The translations under genes were made by a program, and so were the position numbers. DNA of 64,000 bases from Glycine soja (lineage: Eukaryota > Streptophyta > Magnoliopsida > Fabales > Fabaceae): assembly GCF_004193775.1 (NCBI RefSeq), contig NC_041006.1:24852388-24916387 (forward strand), in the 5' to 3' direction. Below the pieces are notes generated by a model that ran no database searches, was not told the origin of the DNA, and worked only from the letters and a program-made list of their open reading frames with translations. Positions 1 to 10,064 of the stretch are shown here, piece after piece (the first letter of the stretch is position 1; each line of letters begins with the position of its first letter).

Positions 1-3000
1 ACTACGAACTTCAGCTTTTGGTGGAGTGTAGAAGGCACAACTCCCACTGAGTGGATCCAAGGGCGCCCCAACAGGCAGCTGTAGGGGGGGTTAATATCCA
101 TTATTTGGAAGGTCACTTGACAGGTGTGAGGGCCTATTTGTACTGGGAGATCGATCTCTCCCCTAACCTCTCGGCGAGTGCCGTCGAAGGCCCGAACCAC
201 CATTGAACTTGGTTTTAAATGGGAAGCATTGAATGGTAACTTGTCCAAAGTGCTCTTAGGCATCACGTTTAAACTGGAACCATTATCGATGAGTACCTTG
301 GCCACGATATGGTCCATACACTTGACTGATACGTGTAAAGCCTTATTATGCCCTCTCCCCTCGGCGGGGATTTCTTCTTCGGCGAAGGCAAGATAGTTGT
401 TGGCAGTGATATTGTTGACCAGCCCTCCGAAACCTTCTACCGAAATATCTTGGGCCACGTGAGCCTCGTTCAGTACTTTTACTAGCAGAGCCCGATGAGG
501 CTCGGAGCTCATAAGTAACTCTAGCAGCGAGACCCTAGCCGGGGTTTTGTTGAGCTGTTCGATAACCTTGAATTCACTCTGCTGAATTATCCGAAGGAAC
601 TCGCTGGCTTCCTCTAGCGACACCTCCTTTCTACCATCCTTTTTCTCCGGGGGTCCCTTTGCTGGAATATCTTTATTCGAAGCGTGGGGTGCTTCGCCAT
701 CTTGTTCCTCCACCACTTTTCCTTTTCCCTTGACGTCGGCGGGTTGGACCGGTAGGTCCGGAGGTGCGAACACACGACCACTACGGGTCACACCACTCAG
801 TCCCGTGATATTTGTTACTTTAGCCGACAGCGAGCTGACGTCAGTGACCTCTTCTTCCTTCTTCTCCGGAGGTGTATATCTCCACGGGACCGCGTGACTA
901 TCTTGGTACGGGAAAGGAACAGGTTTGGCCATTAAGGAGTGCCCGGGCTTTTGCGAGGCTGCACTTTTAGTGAAGTATATCACCAAGGGTTTGGGCTTCG
1001 CAACACCACTCCCCTCCGTAGATTGCATGCATATATGCTGCTCTTCTTCTCCTTCAATGCCGACTTCTAGTCGACCTTGGTCTATCATCCGTTGTAACAA
1101 TTCCTCTACTTCCAAACACGTCTCCATGTCATGCATCTCGCCGGGATGTAGCAGACAGGAATCCTCCTTACACCCACTATGGGGAATTACACCTCCCTTT
1201 TGTAGGGCCTCAAAGATAAACCTCCTAGGGGTTGCCACATCTCTCAACGGTTTAGACCTGTGGGGCCTATCGGATTCAACTGCATTAACTGCTCCCCCTC
1301 CATGATTGGCGAGCGGGTTGGTCCTTACATTGGGCCGATCCTCTTGGAAAGTCAGCCATCCGGCATCCATTAGATGTTGGACCTTGCATTTAAGGGCCAA
1401 GCATTTTTCGATGGAATGCCCCGGGGCACCCCCATGGTACTTGCAAGTTGCATTAGGGTCATACCACTTCGGAAAAGGGGGTTCGAGGACCCTTCCGGGA
1501 GTTACCACGGCCAAATGATTGGCGATGAGGGATGGTAGAAGATCTTCGTACGTCATTGGGAGCGGGGTGAATTCCGGCAACGGCCTCGGAGGGAAGTTCC
1601 TTGTCGTGTTGGAATTACCGGCCGGTCGAGTCGCGTTCGGAGTTGGAACTTGGGGAGCTTCCCTCTGGGTGGGTGCCTTAGGCTGCACGGGTGTTGAACT
1701 AGAGGCGTTCCCAGCATGAGCCGAGAAGCTCGGGTGATGTTGCGCGTACTGATGGGTACCATGAGGTGTTTGCTGGGGTTTGACCCATGCGGGTGTTGAA
1801 GAGACGACATGGGCATCTCCTTCCTTCCTTTTTGCCCCTGTTGCCCCGATTCTTTTGGCGTTCACGTTTGTGGAGGAAACGTAATCAAACTTTCCTCTCT
1901 TCAATCCCACCTCGATTCTTTCCCCGGCAAACACCAGATCCGCAAAGCTGGACGGCATGTAACCCACTAGCTTCTCATAGTAGAACACTGGCAGAGTGTC
2001 TACCATCATGGTGATCATCTCTCTCTCAACCATGGGAGGAGCTACTTGTGCCGCCAAATCCCTCCATCGCTGCGCATATTCTTTAAAGGTTTCACCCTCT
2101 TTCTTGAACATATTCTGCAGTTGAGTACGGTCAGGAGCCATATCAGAATTGTACTGATACTGCCTTAGGAAGGCGGTAATCAGATCCTTCCAAGTACGGA
2201 TACGGGAAGCTTCCAAATTAGTGTACCACACTACCGCAGCTCCGGCCAAGCTATCCTGAAAGAAGTGTATCAACAGCTTTTCATCTTTAGAATGGGCGCC
2301 CATCTTACGGCAGTACATTTTGAGGTGGTTTTTGGGACAAGTCGTCCCTTTATACTTGTCGAAGTCCGGCACTTTGAACTTCGGGGGAATAACAACATCG
2401 GGTACTAAGCAAAGATCCGTCATGTCTGCAAATGGATAGTCCCCAAATCCTTCCACAGCCCTCAATCTTTCCTCAAGGAGGTCGAGCTTCCTCCTTTCTT
2501 CGGTTGCCGGGGGCGGCCTTTCCATAGACAAAACTATTGGCGATGCTGCGAGGTTGGGTTGAGGCAACGTGCCTGGTGCCGGCCCTTCGGGGATCGGGGG
2601 ATAAAACTCGACATCCCTCCGAGCATAATCTTGAGGGTCTTTATGGACTTCGTCGGGCTGCTGAGGAGGCTCTTTTTCATGGACGGGAGAAGCAATGTGG
2701 CCCGCATCTTCTTGCAAGATGGGTGGTGAATAGTTGGGCGGCAATCCATAAGGGTAAGCCGCTCGGTTGTATCCCAGGTGAGGGCTGCCATCGTGCCCCA
2801 GTGCGTCCCTTCCCCGTCCTACTATGTTTGGGGGAGGATGGTGCGTAGTTGCCAAGAGAGTCGGGTCTGCTTCGGCAGCCGAACTGACAGCGGCGGCAGT
2901 GGCCGCGTTCTTCTCCATGAGCTGCTTCATACCTAACATGGCCTCCATCATGGAGGCCATTTGTTCTTTCAGAGCCGACATGTCGGCTTTCATCTGTTCC

Positions 3001-3023
3001 TGTGTCTCCTCTTGATCACCCAT
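1..3023 (-). CDS. gag-pro: Ogre-A gag-protease polyprotein, partial at window edge
   Basis: I read codon by codon from an ATG at 3023 to base 1 and met no stop, giving about 1,007 codons that run out of the window. The N-terminus is Met/Glu-rich and probably coiled (about residues 1-45), followed by a Pro-rich stretch. The capsid-like core lies around residues 200-340. A knuckle-like Cys-x2-His-x5-His-x4-Cys motif starts near residue 527 (codon at 1443-1445). The aspartic protease motif LIDNGSSLNVMP has its catalytic Asp near residue 913 (codon 285-287). Gag forms the particle and the protease cuts the polyprotein. Two other copies in the window (20151-21538 and 42451-44018) carry stops where this one is open. 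By homology the frame should continue to an intron donor just outside the window. Confidence 0.9.
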   Translation of the reverse strand, partial: MGDQEETQEQMKADMSALKEQMASMMEAMLGMKQLMEKNAATAAAVSSAAEADPTLLATTHHPPPNIVGRGRDALGHDGSPHLGYNRAAYPYGLPPNYSPPILQEDAGHIASPVHEKEPPQQPDEVHKDPQDYARRDVEFYPPIPEGPAPGTLPQPNLAASPIVLSMERPPPATEERRKLDLLEERLRAVEGFGDYPFADMTDLCLVPDVVIPPKFKVPDFDKYKGTTCPKNHLKMYCRKMGAHSKDEKLLIHFFQDSLAGAAVVWYTNLEASRIRTWKDLITAFLRQYQYNSDMAPDRTQLQNMFKKEGETFKEYAQRWRDLAAQVAPPMVEREMITMMVDTLPVFYYEKLVGYMPSSFADLVFAGERIEVGLKRGKFDYVSSTNVNAKRIGATGAKRKEGDAHVVSSTPAWVKPQQTPHGTHQYAQHHPSFSAHAGNASSSTPVQPKAPTQREAPQVPTPNATRPAGNSNTTRNFPPRPLPEFTPLPMTYEDLLPSLIANHLAVVTPGRVLEPPFPKWYDPNATCKYHGGAPGHSIEKCLALKCKVQHLMDAGWLTFQEDRPNVRTNPLANHGGGAVNAVESDRPHRSKPLRDVATPRRFIFEALQKGGVIPHSGCKEDSCLLHPGEMHDMETCLEVEELLQRMIDQGRLEVGIEGEEEQHICMQSTEGSGVAKPKPLVIYFTKSAASQKPGHSLMAKPVPFPYQDSHAVPWRYTPPEKKEEEVTDVSSLSAKVTNITGLSGVTRSGRVFAPPDLPVQPADVKGKGKVVEEQDGEAPHASNKDIPAKGPPEKKDGRKEVSLEEASEFLRIIQQSEFKVIEQLNKTPARVSLLELLMSSEPHRALLVKVLNEAHVAQDISVEGFGGLVNNITANNYLAFAEEEIPAEGRGHNKALHVSVKCMDHIVAKVLIDNGSSLNVMPKSTLDKLPFNASHLKPSSMVVRAFDGTRREVRGEIDLPVQIGPHTCQVTFQIMDINPPYSCLLGRPWIHSVGVVPSTLHQKLKFV

Positions 3024-3259
3024 CGTTCTAGATTTGGATCTGGTGCGATAGGGATCCCTTGCGGCGCGTTTAGTTATGGTGTTTTCCCTAAAAAACCAAA
3101 CGTGAGGAGTGGGTAAAGAAAGAAAATGCATGCTAGAGATGAGATGTAGGAGTGATTTGATTTGCACAAGCTTTTTGGAGTAGAAACATGGGACCAACTC
3201 ATTTTATTTCAAAAAAAGAAATCATATCTAGTCAAGGTCTGAGAGACCATACAAGTTTC

Positions 3260-5125
3260 CTAACGATTTCTAATTATGTGGGTCATTAAGTCTATCATAT
3301 GCTGACAATAGCCGAGAAGCCCATGAATCTCTTCGAGGGCGGAGTAGGTGTCTGCCATCGCCTTGGCCTTGGCTAATAATCGGGGAAGTTCTTGACTCCC
3401 GTTCAAGGTAAGAGCAAACCGATCCATCCACATGGTTGCCTCTTGGTGTAAAGAGTCGATCACCCTTCCTCTAGCCTCTTTTTCCGCATATACTTGGGCA
3501 TACTCATCCGCGATTCTATGCTCGTGGGCCGTGGCTAGACCCAACTCTTCTTGGTACTTGGCGATGATAGCTAACATGTTGGTTTCTGTCTCGCATAGAC
3601 GCTGAGACAAGCTTCTTTTGGACCTTGAACAAGCAATCAATTCCTCTTTCAGAACCATGCTATGTGCTCGCGACTGGTCCCTTTCTTCCCTTCGCAACTT
3701 GAGTTCATTATTGCTACCCCATAGAGCTCCGCGAAATTTGTTCCGGCCATACTCTTCCTTGCGAGCCCTCTTGGTCTCTTGTTCAAGGGCTCTTGCGGTA
3801 ATTGCATTCTCTTCCCGTAACCCGGCGCACTCCTTCCGAACGTGTGTAGCAGCCAACTTGAACTTCTCCTTGGCGAGTTTTGCCTTTCCTAACTCGCTTT
3901 TGAGAGCTTGGACTTCCTCGTCCTCTTCCGGTGCTTCAAAATTCTCTTCGCTGACGACTTTTAACTTGGCGAGCCAATCTAAACCTCGTATGCGAACTTT
4001 CAGCCATTCGTGGTACCCACCAATGATGCCATTACGAATGCCTCTAAGCTCTTGATCTTTCTTCAACGGGGTTTCCCATGCCTTATGGATTCTTTGTATA
4101 GTCTTGGAATTGTGTGCGCCGAAATCCCTCACAAGGAAAGGAGACATGCTTTCTTCCGTCGGTGCTCCCCTCATGGGGTACCCTAGTTGTCTTATAGCGA
4201 GCGCGGGATTGTAGTTAATACAACCCCTCGTTCCTACCAGCGGAATGTTTGGGTATCCTCCACATGAGAAGAGGACCCCTTCTTTTCCTTCTTTCCATCG
4301 GGGGAACCAACTGATTGTTCTACCTCCTATCCCGGCCAAGAGCTGGTCCCAATCTATTCTCCTCTTTTCAGTACACGAGCGATGGCTCAGGAGCGGACAT
4401 GGATGTCTTGTGTCTTGTTGGAACAAGTGCGAAACCAACCAAACACAGAGGGCGGGTAAGCAACAGATGATCCGTGCGCTACTCTTTTCGCACCTTCGGT
4501 CAAATGTGTCAAATAGATCTGCCAAGACAGCTACCACCAGACTTTCCTTGCTATGGTGGTAGGCAAGGAAAGCGTCGATTGCTGCTAGGTCCACCAGACC
4601 ATCCACGTTTGGAAAGAGGACGACCCCAAAAATTAGCAAAGCTAACACATCCATAAACGGGACCCAATCTCCTTGATTGGCCATAACCCTCGCCTTGTCT
4701 TCTAGGTACCTCTGTGGTAGGCCCGCTATGCCGTTCCGAGTCTGTTTTATGCGGTCCAAACCTCTTGCTGAATCCTTGACCACGGTTGCAATTCTGCTCA
4801 AAGAGGGGAGACACCCGGAGGAAAGATATGGTTTTCTTCCCCCGAGAGGACATCCTAGAATTTCCTCAAATTCTTCAATGGTTGGTACTAATTGGAAGTC
4901 CCCGAATGTGAAGCACCTCAAAGGCTGGTCGTAGTATTGGGTAAGTGATACAATGGCTTCTATGGACACCTCTGCTATGGTTAACTCTAAGATCTTTCCG
5001 TAAGTCTTACGGAAGGCTTGCATTTGGAGGGGTTCCATCAACCGCCCTAATTCCTTGATGCTGGTGGTATCTAGGCTTTTGACCTTGACTTGGTAGAACC
5101 TCTTGCCGGTTTGATTTGTTCCCAT
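3260..5125 (-). CDS. Ogre ORF1 protein (mobile-domain-like head, coiled-coil tail)
   Basis: This is a 621-residue ORF lying 236 bp upstream of gag, the position of the extra ORF1 that defines Ogre elements. Its function is not established. Residues 1 to about 370 look globular, with a segment around PTIEEFEEILGCPL that resembles the plant mobile domain/DUF7745 type; this is recall and needs a profile search. From about residue 385 to 570 it is dense in Glu, Lys and Arg with heptad-like Leu spacing, so a long coiled coil is likely. The start is the ATG at 5125: upstream in-frame triplets offer only a TTG, and a second copy starts at the matching ATG (13562). It has no stops. I infer a structural or targeting partner of Gag, without proof. 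Confidence 0.85.
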   Translation of the reverse strand: MGTNQTGKRFYQVKVKSLDTTSIKELGRLMEPLQMQAFRKTYGKILELTIAEVSIEAIVSLTQYYDQPLRCFTFGDFQLVPTIEEFEEILGCPLGGRKPYLSSGCLPSLSRIATVVKDSARGLDRIKQTRNGIAGLPQRYLEDKARVMANQGDWVPFMDVLALLIFGVVLFPNVDGLVDLAAIDAFLAYHHSKESLVVAVLADLFDTFDRRCEKSSARIICCLPALCVWLVSHLFQQDTRHPCPLLSHRSCTEKRRIDWDQLLAGIGGRTISWFPRWKEGKEGVLFSCGGYPNIPLVGTRGCINYNPALAIRQLGYPMRGAPTEESMSPFLVRDFGAHNSKTIQRIHKAWETPLKKDQELRGIRNGIIGGYHEWLKVRIRGLDWLAKLKVVSEENFEAPEEDEEVQALKSELGKAKLAKEKFKLAATHVRKECAGLREENAITARALEQETKRARKEEYGRNKFRGALWGSNNELKLRREERDQSRAHSMVLKEELIACSRSKRSLSQRLCETETNMLAIIAKYQEELGLATAHEHRIADEYAQVYAEKEARGRVIDSLHQEATMWMDRFALTLNGSQELPRLLAKAKAMADTYSALEEIHGLLGYCQHMIDLMTHIIRNR

Positions 5126-5980
5126 GCTTACTAAAGTGAGACAAAAGCTGGTGCAAATCAAAACTCCGATACCTCATGGGTGGGATGGATGAATGCATGA
5201 AGAAATGCATATGACACAGATGCAATCTAGGAATGCGGGGGTCCGGGGAATTTGTCCCCTTCTTAGATACGACGTCTAGGGGTAGCGAAATGCCCCAACG
5301 CACGTTTTTAAGAAGGCGACACGGACCCTCCGTTGGTTTGTTTACAGTAGGGATCAAGACAGAACCCATATGCAATGCCTATGCAAAAGACACAATGCGG
5401 GAATGTGCACAGTACGACAATATCCATAAACAAACATAATCAAGAGGGTATATGATACTTATGCATGGCAGTGTGAAAAATGGCACGCAGCATGTTTGCT
5501 CCGTGCCCCTATTTAAGGGACCTATAAGGGAGAGAACTAACTAGGCTTTTAGCAATAATCCCCAAGGTAGTCATATCTCTCTTGATGGTTTCTAGAGGTA
5601 TCATCCCCTTCGAAGAACATATTGCAGCAGTAGGGACTACTAGCAACAATAGGTTTTCAAAGAGAAAAGCTCTAGATGAGGGTTCACTGTAATCAAGCAA
5701 GTCGGAGACCTAGCATGATCACAGATTCACCTCCACTCCTTATGCTCCCATGAACCCGGGTATAGGGCCCTTTTTCACTCACAGTGTGTGCAAATAGTGT
5801 TGGTGTTTGTGTGCATCAAATGAATAAATATTTTACTTCATGCATACATTTTAAAACACACTAAAAGCAACAAATAGTTTATATACACAAGAACATAAAA
5901 CAAATAAAGGGAAACCAACAAAGGAGAAAGTCATGATAAAACATTGCACAAGATTAAATGGCCTAACTCTCTAAAAACAG
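5126..5980 (-). other. Ogre-A untranslated leader between PBS and ORF1
   Basis: About 855 bp with no long frame. It is recognisable as leader because 12983-13561 and 34310-34824 carry diverged copies of parts of it in the same place relative to ORF1 and LTR. No splice or structural signal was identified with confidence. Confidence 0.75.
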
Positions 5981-5998
5981 TCCCCAGCGGAGTCGCCA
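5981..5998 (-). promoter_or_regulatory. Primer binding site for tRNA-Arg(ACG)
   Basis: On the minus strand the 18 bases following the LTR by 2 bp read TGGCGACTCCGCTGGGGA. This is the exact complement of the 3' end of plant tRNA-Arg(ACG) including CCA, as I recall that tRNA. It primes minus-strand DNA synthesis and agrees with the known Ogre primer. Confidence 0.9.
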
Positions 5999-6000
5999 AC

Positions 6001-7928
6001 TGTCGCAACCTACCCTTCGGCGGGAGGGCGACGCGTGACTCGCGGGAAGCGTGTTCCACGAAAGGAATACGCGCGGAGTCGCCACCAACGTTTATTTGAG
6101 GAAAACGTCGGAAAAACCGGAAAAGACGAGATCTACGAACTTTTTAGTGAAAGGTTCGGGAGTTGTATTTACGCACGGGGAAGGTATTAGCACCCCACAC
6201 GCCCGTCCCAAGGGACGGCGGCCTTTAATCGAATGTGCAAACATGACTTTGATTTTTATGTTCCCTTTTATGTTCTTATATCCTTTATACCCTTTTTATA
6301 TTTTTTCCTTTTTTGTGGTCGACAAGGGTGTTTCCCTTTGCTCCTACGTATTCCTCAATTTGGGATGAGAAAATCAGACCTACGTAGTTCTTTTGGAACA
6401 AAGTGTTTGGTTAAGTTTGTTTTTGTCTTTTTTGCAAAATATGTTTTTATTTGAACAAAAGGTCATTTAAGGTGTTGGACCATTAAACGGTCTTTTGATT
6501 TTGAAAGATGAGAAACGTTAAGGCTTTGGACCATTAACGATCTCTTGTTTTTTTTGAAAGGGGAGAAACGTTAAGGCATTGGACCATTAACGATCTCTTG
6601 GGGTGGTCGACAAAAGCGAGGCTTTTGCTCCTACGTATCCTCAATGAGGAACTCAGACCTACGTAGTTCTTGCTTATCAAATGATTCTTTTTTACTTAAG
6701 TGGTGATCATTTTAAGGCGTTGGACCTTAAAAATGATCCATTTTACTTAGTGAGAAATTGAAATGACAAACTTCAAAAGCCTATTTTTGTGGACGAGCTT
6801 GACTAGGCGAGTTGATTTTAGCCTTAGTTTCACTTTAGTTATTAATCAATTCGATTAAGAATGAGAAATCCCAAAGAGAAAACGTCCGATTGATTTTCCG
6901 CTTTATTTTACTAAAAAGATATTTTTTGATTATTATATTATTTTTTACCTCTTTTTGATTTCCAACGTGGTTACGGCACGGCCGAACGGTCGGAATTGAT
7001 TTTAACCGAAGTTAACGGATAATATAATTCAAACGTTCGGTGGAAATTTATTTTATTTTTAAGTTAAGCGAGAAATGACTTAAGTAAAATGGCTTAAGCA
7101 CGTCAACAGGGGGTATAAAAAGTAAACAAAATGAGAATAAAAATGCACGAAACACAATGTGGACCACTACGGGTGCATAGAATGAATCGAAAAGCTTGGT
7201 TCGAGGTACTTACCCGTTGAAGATCGAAGAACGATGAAGAACGAATGAAGAACGTCGAAGAACGGTTCAAACCTTTGCGAGATTCCTCACGGAAAACGTT
7301 ACGGAAACGTTTCGGAAGCGCCTCGGCTTAGATTTTCTTCACGGAAACAATTTTTCCAAGCAAATTCGAAAGAGAGAGAAGTGCCTAAGGGGCTGGACCC
7401 CTTCCTTCTTCATTTCCTCCCCTATTTATAGCAAAATAGGGGAGGTGGTTGCCGCCCAGCTCGCCCAGGCGAGCAGGGTTGCTTCCTCCAGAAGCAACCG
7501 CCTTCTGGAGGAATCTTCTGGAGGGCCCAAATGGGCCTGGGTGCTATTTGCACCCCCATTTTTACTAAGTACACCCCCCTCTGCTGTTTTTTGGTAATTC
7601 TTTTTTCGTAAAGTTACGGAAACTTACGAATTTCGTAACGATACTTGTTTTCTTTCCGTAATGTTACGGAACCTTGCGGATTACATAATCATCCCCTTTT
7701 TGACTTACGGAATGTTACGGAACCTCACTTAATTATGCAACGATGCTTCCATTTGATTTCCGATGTGTCACGGAAACTTACGGATTGTGCATCAACATTT
7801 TTTTGGTTTTTCGGCATGTCCTGGAATTTCATAAATTGCCTAATGATGGGTGCCAAGCACCTCACAAGGACCAAAGAATGGTCGCATGTCATCAAGCAAA
7901 GGTCCCCGGACGAAATTAGGGTATGACA
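6001..7928 (-). repeat. Ogre-A 5' LTR (1,928 bp)
   Basis: The LTR begins TGTCATACCC (at 7928) and ends GTTGCGACA (at 6001), with TG...CA ends. A TATA box TATAAATAG lies at 7430-7422 and a 16-nt inverted repeat GCTCGCC-TG-GGCGAGC at 7474-7459 just upstream. A perfect splice-donor consensus GTAAGTACC begins at 7213, about 215 nt after the TATA box. It is about 300 bp longer than the sister LTRs at 8458 and 56029 because a hairpin cassette (CTACGTA...TACGTAG, near 6336-6391 and 6631-6672) and neighbouring sequence occur twice. Confidence 0.92.
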
Positions 7929-8457
7929 CCAAGGGTCCGGTAGTAGGCGGACACACCTTATGGTTATCCACACCTTTCGTCAGCTAGAGGCAAGCGAGCC
8001 CGTTGACACGCAGAGACTAATGTGGTCATCTGCACCCTTCCCGGAGATGTCAGCGTCTTCTGGCCGAGACCGCGAAAAAGTCTCAATTCTGTTATCGTGA
8101 CCCGAGGGTCTGGTAGCATGCGGACATACCTTATGGTTATCCGCTCCTTTCATTGACAAGTCCGATGACGCCCGGAGATAACATATGGTCGCCCACACCC
8201 TTCCTATCTGAAGACTATCGTAGTCCCTTTTATCATCCAAAGACGAACAAGTATGATGATATCGGGATGATGATGGTCATCCACTTTTAATCATGTTGAA
8301 AATTGTTGCAGATTTTACCTTTGTCATCCAGAGACGTTCAAGTTTGATGACGCGTAAGACTCGTCTCTGCTAACCAGAGACGATCAAGTTCGATGACATG
8401 CGGAGATATCCAAGGGTTATTCGTACACACATTTATGCTACCCCGACCTATGAGAAG
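7929..8457 (+). repeat. Ogre 3'-UTR hairpin satellite remnant
   Basis: Degenerate units of the same kind as at 29158-29549 and 54255-60425: inverted arms such as GTCATC...GATGAC, TATCATC...GATGATA and GTCAGC...GTTGAC (a G-U pair if RNA), followed by 'GCGGAGA' and 'GGTTATCCG' blocks. The array continues after the solo LTR at 10065, so the LTR split it. No coding capacity. Confidence 0.75.
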
Positions 8458-10064
8458 TGCCATACCCTAATTTCGTCCGGGGACCTTTGCTTGATGACAT
8501 GCGACTTTTTTTTGGTCCTTGTGAGGTGCTTGGCACCCATCATTAGGCAATTTGTGAAACTCCGGGACGTGCCGGAAAACAAAAGAAAATATTGATGCAC
8601 AATCCGTAAAGTTCCGTGACACACCGAAATCAAATGGAAGCATCGTTGCACAATTAGTGGGGTTCCGTAACATTCCGTAAGTCAAAAAGGGGATGATTAT
8701 GTAATCCACAAGGTTCCGTAACATTACGGAAAGAAAACAAGTATCTTTACAAAATTCGTAAGTTTCCGTAACTTTACGAAAAAAGAATTACCAAAAAAAA
8801 GGCAGGGGGGTGTACTTAGTAAAAATGGGGGTGCAAATAGCAACCGGGCCAACTTGGGCCCTCCAGAAGATTCCTCCAGAAGGCTGTTGCTTCTGGAGGA
8901 AGCAACCCTGCTCGCCTGGGCGAGCTGGGTGGCAAGCTTCTCCCCCAATTTTCTATAAATAGGGGGAGAAGTGAAGTGAAAAAGGGTTCAGCCCCTTAGG
9001 CACTTCTCTCTCTTTCGAATTTGCTTTGAAAAATTGTTTCCATAACGTTTCCGTGAGGAATTTTGCGAAGGTTTTCGACCGTTCTTCGACGTTTTTCATT
9101 CGTTCTTCATCGTTCTTCGATCTTCAATGGGTAAGTACCTCGAACCAAGCTTTTCGATTCATTCTATGTACCCGTGGTGGTCCACATTGTGTTTCGTGTA
9201 TTTTTATTCTCGTTTCATTTACTTTTTATACCCCCTTTTACCTTCCTTAAGCCATTTTATTTAAGTCATTTCTCGCTTAACCTAAAAATAAAATAAATTT
9301 CCACCGATCGTTTGAATTGTATTATCCGTTAACTTCGGTTAAAATGAATTCCGACCGTTCGGTCGTGCCGTAACCACATTGGAAATAAAAAAAGAGGTAA
9401 AATAATAATATAATAATAAAAAAAACGTCTTTTAGTAAAATAAAGCGGAAAATCAATCGGACGTTTTCTCTTTGGGATTTCTCATTCTTAATTGAATTGA
9501 CTAATAACTAAAGTGAAACTAAGGCTAAAATCAACTCGCCTAGTCAAGCTTGTCCGTAAAAATAGATTTTTGAAGTTTATCATTTCAATTTCTTACTAAG
9601 TAAAATGGATCATTTTCAAGGTCCAACGCCTTAAAATGATCACCTTTTAAGTAAAAAAGAATCACTTGATAAGAAAGAACTACGTAGTCTGATTTCCTCA
9701 TCGCAATTGAGGAATACGTAGGAGCAAAGGGAAACACCCTTGTCGACCACAAAAAGAGAAAAATATAAAAAAGGGTATAAAGGATATAAAGACATAAAAA
9801 GGGAACGTAAAATCAAAGTCATGTTTGCACATTCGATTAAAGGCTACCGTCCCTTGGGACGGACGTGTGGGGTGCTAACACCTTCCCCGTGTGTAAATAC
9901 AACTCCCGAACCATTCACTTAAAAGTTCATAGATCGCATCTTTTCCGGTTTTTCCGACGTTTTCCTCAAATAAACGTTGGTGGCGACTCCGCGCGTATTC
10001 CTTTCTTGGAACACGCATCCCGCGAGTCACGCGTCGCCCTCCCGCCAAAGGGTAGGTTGCGACA
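8458..10064 (+). mobile_element. Solo Ogre LTR with 5-bp target duplication
   Basis: A 1,607-bp LTR starting TGCCATACCC (TGTCAT mutated) and ending TTGCGACA. It is flanked by AGAAG at 8453-8457 and AGAAG at 10065-10069, with no PBS after it and no polypurine tract before it. That is the signature of a full insertion reduced to one LTR by LTR-LTR recombination. It carries TATAAATAG (8954-8962), the 16-nt inverted repeat (8910-8925) and the donor-like GTAAGTACC (9131). Confidence 0.93.

Larger units (their letters stand above)
1..7928 (-). mobile_element. Ogre-type Ty3/gypsy retrotransposon (Ogre-A), 5' portion
   Basis: Read on the minus strand the order is LTR, tRNA-Arg primer site, leader, ORF1, gag-protease, then the window edge. 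An extra ORF between leader and gag, a PBS for tRNA-Arg and a very long LTR are the established hallmarks of Ogre elements (Tat lineage of Ty3/gypsy). RT, RNase H, integrase and the 3' LTR lie left of the window. Both reading frames that can be judged are open, so this is the best preserved Ogre here and probably a recent insertion. Its right end falls in the 3'-UTR satellite of a plus-strand Ogre, so it is nested. Confidence 0.9.

Noticed and set aside
3618..4055. 145-aa plus-strand frame
   Set aside because: Antisense shadow of ORF1.
5981..5998. tRNA-Arg gene
   Set aside because: Only the 18-nt 3' end is matched, directly beside an LTR; it is a primer site, not a gene.
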